Shown here piece after piece: positions 58,155-64,000 of a DNA stretch of 64,000 nucleotides. The stretch's first letter is position 1. The number at the start of each line of letters is the position of its first letter. The translations under genes and the position numbers were made by a program. The stretch is from JAIBAC01 sp046331095 (GTDB lineage: Bacteria; Actinomycetota; Acidimicrobiia; UBA2766): NCBI GenBank assembly GCA_046331095.1, contig JAXLRM010000003.1, positions 930,001 to 994,000 of the forward strand, given 5' to 3'. The notes under the pieces were generated by a model. It did not search any database. It was not told where the DNA came from and saw only the letters and a program-made list of their open reading frames with translations.

Positions 58155-60293
58155 GTGCCAGCCCTCCTGCGGTCCGACCGCGCCGGCCATACAGCACCGC
58201 TGCTGGATCTCGTACCCGAGCGCTTCCCGCTCACGGGCGTGGCGGTCCTCGGCGTCGCCGCCGGGCTGTGCGCCCTCGTGGCCGGTGTCGTCCTCGGGTC
58301 GTGGATCGTCCCTCTCGCGGTGCTCGCGGGCCTCGCCGCGATACCCGTCGTCATCCGCGAGCCCGCGTGGGCCGCCCTGCTGCTCGTCTTCCTCGAGCTC
58401 TCGGGTGTGAACGACGTGATCGGCTCCGTAGGGGGGGTGAGCCCCCATCTCGCGGGGTTGGGCCTGGCCACCCTGGCCGTCCTCGTGGGCTGGCGGCGCG
58501 GCTCCGTCAGGCCCTTCTGGTCGCCGCTCTTCCTCGTCTACGTCGTCTTCGTCGCCGTCCAAGGCGCCACTTACGTGTCGGCGACCGACAGGTCACTGGC
58601 GATCGGCGCCGCGTTCGACGGCGTCCGCACCCTCGTCTTCCTCGTGCTCCTCACCTGGATCATGGCCTCACGTGGGTGGGTCACGAGGATCGCCGCCGTA
58701 GCCGTCGCGTGTATCGCGGCGTTGTCGCTCCTCTCCGTCGTCGGCCAGTACGTCTTCGGGAACTCGACGACGTTCTTCGGGTTCAGCGGCGTCACGGTCG
58801 TCGATCTGGGTGGGGCAACCCAACGGCACACGGGTCCGCTGCCCGACTCGAACTTCTGGGCGCGCCAGATCGTGATGTTCATCCCCCTCGCCCTCTCGCT
58901 GTGGACGTTGCGACGGTTCAAGTCCCTGCGTTGGGTCTGGCTCGCCGCCGCGGGAGTGTGCATGGTCGGCGTGTACCTCTCGGGCTCCCGAGGTGGCCTC
59001 TTGGCGATGGGCGTCGCGGTCGTGACCTGGTTCCTGTGCGCAGGTCGCAAGTACCGCATGCTGCTGCTCCTCGCACCGCTCACCGCCGTCGTCGTCCTCA
59101 TGATCCCGGGGCTGGGCTCGCGGCTCTCGACGGTGACCCAGGTCGGGACCGCACTCGCAGGCGAGCAAGCCGACCCCTCGATCGAGGGCAGGGTCGCCGC
59201 GCTCAAGGCCGGGATCAACATGATCAAGGAACACCCGCTGCTCGGCGTCGGGGCCGGCAACTTCGAGACGGTCGAGCCCGACTACCTGCGCCGGTTCGGG
59301 ATCGTCTCGGAGAAGACCTGGGCTCCGCACAACCTCTACCTGCAGATGGCGGCCGAGGGAGGTGTGCTCGGCCTCCTCGCGTGGCTGGCGTTCTACGCCG
59401 GCGCCCTGGTCACCGCATTGCGGGCGTGGTGGCGAGCCGGGTCCGCGCTGCCGCGTCGCTTCGCGAGCCGCGATGCCATGCTGGCTCTCGGGGTGTGGGT
59501 GGGGCTGCTCGCGTGGGCGATCGCGAGCTTCTTCCTGCACCTGAGTCAGGTGCGGGCCGTTCTCGTCGTGGTGGCGATCGGTCTCGCCCTGGAGCGACGC
59601 GTCACCGCGGCGACGGCGGGGCTCCCTGCAACGGCGAGCCTCAAACGTCGCCGCTGGCAGCTTCTCTTCGTCGCACGCCCGTGGCGCGTGACCCTGGCCG
59701 TCGCTCTGCTGGTCGTCTGCAGTGGGGCCGGCTACGTCGCCGCAAGCGGTCTGGCACCGCTCGCCCGCTCCGAAGTCTCGGTGGTCATCACACCGCGTAC
59801 CCAGGAGAACTCCTACGAGCTCGACCTGCTGAGCAGAGGACAGGTCCCGGCCACCTACGCGTCGATCATGGCCGAGCCCAAGGTGCTCGCCCAGGCTCGG
59901 ATGGCTGCGGGCCTCGACGAGGGCGTGGCGGACGACTACACGGTGCAGGTCCAGCTCCCACGCCAGTCCACCGTGATCCAGATCGGCGTCACCGGACCAG
60001 ATGGCGAGCGTGCGCTCACGTATGCCGGCGCCATCGCTGCGCGGGCGACCGCTGTCGTGGAGTCCCTGGGCACGACCTTCGTCCTCGAACCGGTCGCGCA
60101 CTCGGCCCGGGTGACGTCGACACCCGACCCCAGGGGACTCTGGATGATCCTCGGCGGCGTCGTGACCGGCCTCGCGTTGGCCGCGATCGTGCTGCTCCGG
60201 AGCCTACCGGCTGGTATCCACGTGCTACTGGGAGGCCGCCGGGACCGCGAACCCGAGGCGGCGACCGCGGATCACGCCAAGGTCGACGCGTAG
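58155..60293 (+). CDS. Wzy/O-antigen-ligase-type polymerase fused to a Wzz-like domain
   Basis: A 712-aa membrane protein. Residues about 20-490 are a multi-helix Wzy/WaaL (PF04932) protein with the characteristic periplasmic loop (KAGINMIKEHPLLGVGAGNFE, SEKTWAPHNLYLQMAAEGGVLG). After about residue 515 a new helix (RVTLAVALLVVCSGAGYVAAS) opens a Wzz-like domain: PLARSEVSVVITPRTQENSYELDLLSRGQVPATYASIM, then VTGPDGERALTYAGAIAARA, ending in another helix. The LSRGQ...TYA pattern also occurs in the Wzz-like gene just upstream. The start is GTG at 58155. The 3' end overlaps the convergent glycosyltransferase gene by 22 bp. Confidence 0.88.
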   Translation: MPALLRSDRAGHTAPLLDLVPERFPLTGVAVLGVAAGLCALVAGVVLGSWIVPLAVLAGLAAIPVVIREPAWAALLLVFLELSGVNDVIGSVGGVSPHLAGLGLATLAVLVGWRRGSVRPFWSPLFLVYVVFVAVQGATYVSATDRSLAIGAAFDGVRTLVFLVLLTWIMASRGWVTRIAAVAVACIAALSLLSVVGQYVFGNSTTFFGFSGVTVVDLGGATQRHTGPLPDSNFWARQIVMFIPLALSLWTLRRFKSLRWVWLAAAGVCMVGVYLSGSRGGLLAMGVAVVTWFLCAGRKYRMLLLLAPLTAVVVLMIPGLGSRLSTVTQVGTALAGEQADPSIEGRVAALKAGINMIKEHPLLGVGAGNFETVEPDYLRRFGIVSEKTWAPHNLYLQMAAEGGVLGLLAWLAFYAGALVTALRAWWRAGSALPRRFASRDAMLALGVWVGLLAWAIASFFLHLSQVRAVLVVVAIGLALERRVTAATAGLPATASLKRRRWQLLFVARPWRVTLAVALLVVCSGAGYVAASGLAPLARSEVSVVITPRTQENSYELDLLSRGQVPATYASIMAEPKVLAQARMAAGLDEGVADDYTVQVQLPRQSTVIQIGVTGPDGERALTYAGAIAARATAVVESLGTTFVLEPVAHSARVTSTPDPRGLWMILGGVVTGLALAAIVLLRSLPAGIHVLLGGRRDREPEAATADHAKVDA

Positions 60294-61438
60294 ACGGCGA
60301 CGACGTCGTCGCAGAGCCGCGACAGGTCGAACATCTCCTCGGCCCGCTTGCGTCCCCCGCTCGCGAGGGTGTCGAGCAGAAGGGGATCGTCCACGAGACG
60401 CCCGAGCGCCGCCGCGAGCGCGCCGGCGTCCCCGACCGGGACGATGAAGCCGGTGACACCGTCGACGACCGCGTCGGTGACCTGACCCACTGCGGTGGCG
60501 ATCACCGCTGCCCCGGCGGACATCGCCTCGAGGATCACCATCGGGAGCCCTTCGCCGAAGGAGACGAGGATCAGCACGTCGGTGCGGCACAGCACCTCGA
60601 CGACGCCGTCGTGGTCCTTGTTGCCGGTGAACTCGACGTTGGGTAGCCCGGCAGCGTCGTAGGCCGCGCGGACGCGTTCGTATTCGGCGGGCCCCTCCGC
60701 GGGTGCCGAGCCCGCGATCTCGACCCGGAACCGGTCGACGGAGCCGCCGAGCTGCTCGAGCGCGTCCAACATCACGTCCAGGCCCTTGCGGCCGGTCACC
60801 ACACCCAGGTACGTCACACGCAGGGGCTGACCGGGGCCACGTTCCCGGCGGTGGTCGAACTCGTGCACGTCGACGGCGTTCGCCACGTAGAGAACGAGCC
60901 TGTTCGGGAACACGTCGCGCAACACCGCTTCGATCGGGCGCGACACCGCCACGAAGGTGTCCACGGCGAACGACGACAGTCGCAGCGACACACGCCCCCA
61001 CGTGGTCCGCCCCCAGGAGAGGTCGTCGTTGGAGTGCACGTGCACGACGACGCGGGCGCCGCGGAGGCGGCCGGCCACGGCGAACGCGCCACCGCGCAGG
61101 AACGTGAGCGGAGCGGTGATCGGCACGTGGTCCGATGGATCCCCACCGCTGCCTCGTATCGCGGCGGCGGCGTCCTTGCCGAGCGCTGTCGTCGCGCAGT
61201 GGTAGTGGACGACATCGACGCCGCGGGCCTCACGGAACACGCGGCGGACGTCGGCGACGAGACGTCGGAGGTTGCCCATCGTGAGCTTGCCCGCTGCCGC
61301 GCGGGCGTGAGGCGCCGTCAGGTTGCAGTAGCTGGCGTCGACACGCGCGTCGTTGCGCAGGCCGCGCATCAGCAACTCGAGGAACGTCGGGATGCCGCCC
61401 TGTTCGGGCAGCCCGCGGCCCACGACGAGGATCCGCAT
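60272..61438 (-). CDS. Family 4 glycosyltransferase
   Basis: A 388-aa GT-B enzyme: RILVVGRGLPEQGGIPTFLELL, VVHVHSNDDLSWG, YVANAVDVHEFD, LRVTYLGVVTGRKGLDVML, and the donor site VSFGEGLPMVILEAMSAGAAVIA with VTDAVVDGVTGFIVP. The ATG at 61438 is the first in frame after a low-complexity Arg-rich stretch. It converges on, and overlaps by 22 bp, the polymerase gene, and follows a GT2 gene by 23 bp in the same operon. Confidence 0.92.
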   Translation of the reverse strand: MRILVVGRGLPEQGGIPTFLELLMRGLRNDARVDASYCNLTAPHARAAAGKLTMGNLRRLVADVRRVFREARGVDVVHYHCATTALGKDAAAAIRGSGGDPSDHVPITAPLTFLRGGAFAVAGRLRGARVVVHVHSNDDLSWGRTTWGRVSLRLSSFAVDTFVAVSRPIEAVLRDVFPNRLVLYVANAVDVHEFDHRRERGPGQPLRVTYLGVVTGRKGLDVMLDALEQLGGSVDRFRVEIAGSAPAEGPAEYERVRAAYDAAGLPNVEFTGNKDHDGVVEVLCRTDVLILVSFGEGLPMVILEAMSAGAAVIATAVGQVTDAVVDGVTGFIVPVGDAGALAAALGRLVDDPLLLDTLASGGRKRAEEMFDLSRLCDDVVAVYASTLA

Positions 61439-61461
61439 GCGTCGTCGGCCCCCGCGCGCCA

Positions 61462-62598
61462 CTACGCCGGCTCCGCGGCCACGAATCGCGGCGACTCGCT
61501 CTCGGGCTCGTGGGACCAGAGCAGCACTCCCTCGGTGGTCGTGGTCGAGTCCTCTTCGTGGTGGGCTCCATGACGCGCGACGTCGGCGGCACCGACGACG
61601 TTGCCGACTCCGTAGCAGACGTGCATGATCGCGTCGGCGGCAACCACATCGGGGACGAGGCCGGGGTCGTCCCCGCATACCTTGCGAGCGGCGTGGGCCG
61701 ACGCGGCCGCGTAGACGGCCAACGTCGCCGCGAGGCCGATACGGGCCGCGCGCGAAACCGGCGTCGCGACGGCCATCGCGGCGAGGGCGGTCACGAACGC
61801 GAACGGGATGACGTGACGCAGCTTCGTGCTGCCGGGGTGTTCCAGCAGGACGTGCGCCTTGTACCTGCCGTAGGTCAGGTACTGGCGCGCCAGCTTCGCG
61901 GGTGTGGCGCGGGTCAGGTAGTACGAGCTGGACGCCGGTTCGAGTCGCACGCGCCCGCCGGCGCTGCGGATCCGATGGGTCAGCTCGTAGTCCTCGTTGA
62001 TGACGAGATGCTCGGAGAAGCCGCCGACCTTGTCGAACGCCAGGCGCCGGTAGAGGCCGTAACCGACATGGTCGGTGTCGCGTGCGGCGCCGCCCATGCG
62101 CCAGTCCGGCCCACCGAGGGAGAACCGGTGGCGGAGGGCGCGTGCGACCGCGTCGCCCCAGCGTGTCGTCCCGCGGGCTCGTGCGTGGCCGCCCACGACC
62201 CAGATCGACTCGTCGGACTGCAGCGCGCGCACCATCGTCTCGATGTAGTCGGCGTCGATGCCGCCGTGGGCGCTCGACATGATGAAGACGAGGTCCCCGC
62301 CGGCCTGCTCGAGTCCGATGTTGAACCCCGCCGCTTGGAGGCGCGCCGGGTTCTCGACGATCCGGATCCGCACCTGCGGGTGCGCACGCGCCCAGGTGAT
62401 CGCCTCGTCCACCGTGGTGTCCTCGGAGCGGCCGTCCATCACGATGACCTCGAGCAGGTCGACCGGGTAGGTCTGGTCAGCGATGCTGTCCAGCGCAGGG
62501 CCGATCGTCCCGGACTCGTTGCGAACAGGCATGAGCACCGAGATCGACGGCCACCCGGCGCGGGCTCCGTCTCCGAGGATCGCGTTCTGGCTACTCAT
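61462..62598 (-). CDS. Family 2 glycosyltransferase with C-terminal membrane region
   Basis: A 378-aa GT-A enzyme: PSISVLMPVRNESGTIGPALDSI, VIVMDGRSEDTTVDEA, NPARLQAAGFNIGLEQAGGD, GYGLYRRLAFDKVGGF and VINEDYELTHRIRSAGG (ED motif). Hydrophobic segments near residues 265-320 (HVIPFAFVTALAAMAVATPV) suggest membrane association, as in ExoA-like succinoglycan transferases. The start is the ATG at 62598; the longer frame upstream is not convincing. Upstream lies a 14-bp tandem repeat. Confidence 0.9.
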   Translation of the reverse strand: MSSQNAILGDGARAGWPSISVLMPVRNESGTIGPALDSIADQTYPVDLLEVIVMDGRSEDTTVDEAITWARAHPQVRIRIVENPARLQAAGFNIGLEQAGGDLVFIMSSAHGGIDADYIETMVRALQSDESIWVVGGHARARGTTRWGDAVARALRHRFSLGGPDWRMGGAARDTDHVGYGLYRRLAFDKVGGFSEHLVINEDYELTHRIRSAGGRVRLEPASSSYYLTRATPAKLARQYLTYGRYKAHVLLEHPGSTKLRHVIPFAFVTALAAMAVATPVSRAARIGLAATLAVYAAASAHAARKVCGDDPGLVPDVVAADAIMHVCYGVGNVVGAADVARHGAHHEEDSTTTTEGVLLWSHEPESESPRFVAAEPA

Positions 62599-62630
62599 CG
62601 CGTGTCTGCATGCCTCCGGCCGCACCCGAT

Positions 62631-62658
62631 CCCCTAGGTGGTCGCCCCTAGGTGGTCG
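62631..62658. repeat. 14-bp tandem repeat upstream of the GT2 gene
   Basis: CCCCTAGGTGGTCG occurs twice head to tail (62631-62644, 62645-62658). CCTAGG within each is itself palindromic, and GCTAGGG follows at 62662. It lies between the divergent GT2 gene and the sulfate-assimilation promoter and may be a regulator-binding site. Confidence 0.5.
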
Positions 62659-62727
62659 GAGGCTAGGGACGCGCTCTTTAGCCGAACCAGCCCGACACGG
62701 CAGTCCCCGTGTGCAGCGCTGGGGCCC

Positions 62728-62757
62728 TTGACCGTGCCGCGGGGTCGGCGTTAGGGT
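62728..62757 (+). promoter_or_regulatory. Promoter of the sulfate-assimilation operon
   Basis: TTGACC (62728-62733), an 18-nt spacer and TAGGGT (62752-62757). The next 7 nt lead directly to the ATG of a short ORF at 62765, so the transcript should be leaderless. This is the best -35/-10 pair seen in the window. Confidence 0.65.
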
Positions 62758-62764
62758 GTCGGCC

Positions 62765-62896
62765 ATGTCTTCGCCAGGCCGTCTGCCCGTGCGCGCGCAT
62801 CCTGCGGGTCCAGGCACGTCCGCTTCTCCTTGCGCGGGCGACACGGCCGGCTGGCTCCTCGGCGCCTACCTCCCCGGCGCCTGCTGTTCGCGCTGA
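62765..62896 (+). CDS. Leaderless 43-aa ORF ending in tandem cysteines; candidate cysteine attenuator
   Basis: A complete ORF of 43 codons, absent from usual size cut-offs, ending GACCSR with adjacent TGC and TGT codons just before the stop, and a third Cys at residue 23. It begins exactly where transcription should start. In mycobacteria leaderless short ORFs rich in terminal Cys codons precede cysteine-synthesis operons and act as attenuators: scarce Cys-tRNA stalls ribosomes and opens the downstream gene. Here the next gene, 85 nt on, is APS reductase. Codon use is less biased than in real genes nearby, which fits a regulatory rather than functional peptide. Role is inference. Confidence 0.6.
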   Translation: MSSPGRLPVRAHPAGPGTSASPCAGDTAGWLLGAYLPGACCSR

Positions 62897-62934
62897 CGAG
62901 ACCGCACGCGCGCCAGCCTCCGGCATCCCTGCCC

Positions 62935-62953
62935 GCGGACCCCTCCGGTCCGC
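62935..62953 (+). promoter_or_regulatory. Hairpin between the Cys short ORF and cysH
   Basis: GCGGACC (62935-62941) pairs perfectly with GGTCCGC (62947-62953). The loop is CCTCC, the complement of a Shine-Dalgarno core. It lies 29 nt before the cysH start and could be the switchable element of the proposed attenuator. Confidence 0.45.
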
Positions 62954-62981
62954 ACACCGCCAGCCCCACGGATCGAAGCCG

Positions 62982-63719
62982 ATGACCACAGACCTGAGAT
63001 CGGTCCCCCCCGAGGACTTCACTCCCGAACACGTCGCCCACCTCAACCACGAGCTCGACGGCGCGGACGCGCACGAGATCGTCAAGGTCGCCGTCGACCT
63101 CTTCGGCGCCACACTGACGACCGCGTGCTCGTTCCAGGATCTCGTGCTCTTGGACATCACCTACAAGGTCGACGCGTCGGTGCGGGTCTTCACGCTCGAC
63201 ACGGGCTTCCTGTTCGCGACGACCGAGGCCACGATCGCACGGACGCTCGCGCGCTACCCCGACCTCGACCTCGAGGTGTACCGCCCCGCTGTCGACATCG
63301 GCGCTCAGGCGGTGACCCACGGTCCACGCCTGTACGAGCGCGACAGCGAGGCCTGCTGCGCGATCCGCAAGCTCGAGCCGATGAGTCGCGCGCTCGGCAG
63401 CGCGTGCGCGTGGATGACGGGCATCCGTCGCGACCAGTCCGCCACGCGGGCAGCGGTGCCGCCGGTCGCCTGGGACTACAAGTGGGACATGGTCAAGTTC
63501 GCGCCGCTGTGCGCGTGGACCACCGCCGACATCCAGGCCTACTGCGCCGTCCACGAAGTCGCCTACAACCCCCTCCTCGACCGCGGTTACCCCTCGATCG
63601 GGTGCGCGCCGTGCACGCGTCCGACCACCGCCGACGACGCCCGTGCCGGGCGCTGGGCCGGCACCTCCAAGACCGAGTGCGGTCTCCACGCCGACGCGCC
63701 CGTACCCACCGACACCTGA
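62982..63719 (+). CDS. cysH: Adenylylsulfate (APS) reductase, iron-sulfur type
   Basis: A 245-aa protein of the PAPS/APS reductase family. Two cysteine pairs, SEACCAIRKLEPM and GCAPCTRP, mark the 4Fe-4S cluster of the APS-using type, and ECGLH at the end carries the catalytic Cys. FTLDTGFLFATTEAT is the PP-loop-like substrate region. It reduces APS to sulfite with thioredoxin. The ATG at 62982 begins a plausible N-terminus; upstream in-frame sequence is low-complexity. The next gene, a sulfite/nitrite reductase, starts 15 bp later. Confidence 0.93.
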   Translation: MTTDLRSVPPEDFTPEHVAHLNHELDGADAHEIVKVAVDLFGATLTTACSFQDLVLLDITYKVDASVRVFTLDTGFLFATTEATIARTLARYPDLDLEVYRPAVDIGAQAVTHGPRLYERDSEACCAIRKLEPMSRALGSACAWMTGIRRDQSATRAAVPPVAWDYKWDMVKFAPLCAWTTADIQAYCAVHEVAYNPLLDRGYPSIGCAPCTRPTTADDARAGRWAGTSKTECGLHADAPVPTDT

Positions 63720-63734
63720 GACCCGGGGAAGACC

Positions 63735-64000
63735 ATGACCCAGATCCTCCGCCCGACCGACGCAGCCGGGGTCCACGTCGACCTCACCGCGGTACCCGCC
63801 GCCGAGGAGGCCGAGGTCCGCGACCTCGAGCGCTACATAGCCGACCGCGACAACGGTGTGCTCGCAGAAGAGGACTTCCGCCGCATCCGGCTCAACAACG
63901 GCATCTACGGGATCCGCCACCAGGAGAACGTGCACATGGTGCGCGTCAAGTTCCCCGGAGGCGTGGTCCGGGCCGGCCAGCTCAGGATCCTGGCCAAGGT
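63735..64000 (+). CDS. Nitrite/sulfite reductase, N-terminal part (runs off window)
   Basis: Eighty-eight codons are visible from the ATG at 63735, preceded by GGGGAAG. EVRDLERYIADRDNGVLAEEDFRRIRLNNGIYGIRHQ and HMVRVKFPGGVVRAGQLRILAK match the start of the ferredoxin-dependent nitrite/sulfite reductase ferredoxin-like domain. Directly after APS reductase, a sulfite reductase (SirA-like) is more likely than a nitrite reductase. The siroheme and Fe-S motifs lie outside the window. Confidence 0.85.
   Translation, partial: MTQILRPTDAAGVHVDLTAVPAAEEAEVRDLERYIADRDNGVLAEEDFRRIRLNNGIYGIRHQENVHMVRVKFPGGVVRAGQLRILAK

Noticed and set aside
63735..64000. Naming the truncated reductase nirA (nitrite reductase)
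   Set aside because: Nitrite and sulfite reductases share this N-terminus. The neighbouring APS reductase favours sulfite, but the deciding region is outside the window.
1..64000. Presence of tRNA, rRNA, prophage or insertion sequences
   Set aside because: By eye I found no cloverleaf, rRNA core sequence, integrase, transposase or phage gene. A dedicated search (tRNAscan-SE, Infernal) was not possible, so a missed small RNA remains conceivable.

Overview
This 64 kb window is dense, GC-rich chromosomal DNA. Start and stop codons overlap constantly (ATGA, GTGA, TGATG), GTG starts are frequent, and several genes have a TANNNT -10 box about 7 nt before the start codon, so their mRNAs should be leaderless. 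Together with LytR-CpsA-Psr and KstR/TetR-type features this points to an actinobacterium. An acidimicrobiia-like lineage is my guess, but nothing here proves the class. I saw no rRNA, tRNA, transposase, phage gene or CRISPR array.

Region 1 (1-16 kb) is a catabolic-looking locus. A partial methyltransferase is followed by two divergent operons, each led by the same pair of phytoene-desaturase-like FAD oxidoreductases (a 'type A' gene then a 'type B' gene). Between them sit a VapBC pair, an MNT/HEPN pair and a TetR regulator. The rightward operon continues with a coiled-coil protein, two more oxidoreductases of the same superfamily, a BNR beta-propeller and a BadI/MenB-like crotonase. That makes six FAD oxidoreductases in about 14 kb.

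Region 2 (16-24 kb) holds a NarL-type two-component system divergent from a MacB-like ABC exporter, then a convergent branched-chain-amino-acid-type ABC transporter (livF, livG and a fused livH-livM) with no binding protein in the window.

Region 3 (24-42 kb) mixes cell-surface sugar genes (epimerase, sugar nucleotidyltransferase, GT2, UDP-xylose synthase-like SDR, RmlD-like reductase, LCP ligase, polyprenyl glycosylphosphotransferase) with housekeeping genes: a catalytically degenerate dienelactone-hydrolase relative, an acyl-CoA dehydrogenase, a class IV aminotransferase, a secreted alpha/beta hydrolase, a biotin cluster (birA divergent from a biotin carboxylase/BCCP gene that overlaps bioB) and a DMT exporter.

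Region 4 (42-62.6 kb) is an exopolysaccharide locus. It has two polysaccharide deacetylases, a flippase, a Wzz-like protein, a Wzy-like polymerase fused to a Wzz-like domain, and four glycosyltransferases. Embedded in it is a six-gene operon of acyl-CoA dehydrogenase, adenylation enzyme, carrier protein, two GNAT/FemAB-type transferases and a glycosyltransferase. Its first three genes match the adenylation/carrier/oxidase logic used to make pyrrole-2-carboxyl groups from proline. Two almost identical ~0.9 kb copies of a secreted-protein domain lie in inverted orientation about 4.7 kb apart. One copy is frameshifted and the two have unrelated N-termini.

Region 5 (62.6-64 kb) starts a sulfate-assimilation operon (APS reductase, then nitrite/sulfite reductase running off the edge). 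It is preceded by a leaderless 43-codon ORF ending in Ala-Cys-Cys-Ser-Arg, which fits a cysteine-responsive attenuator.
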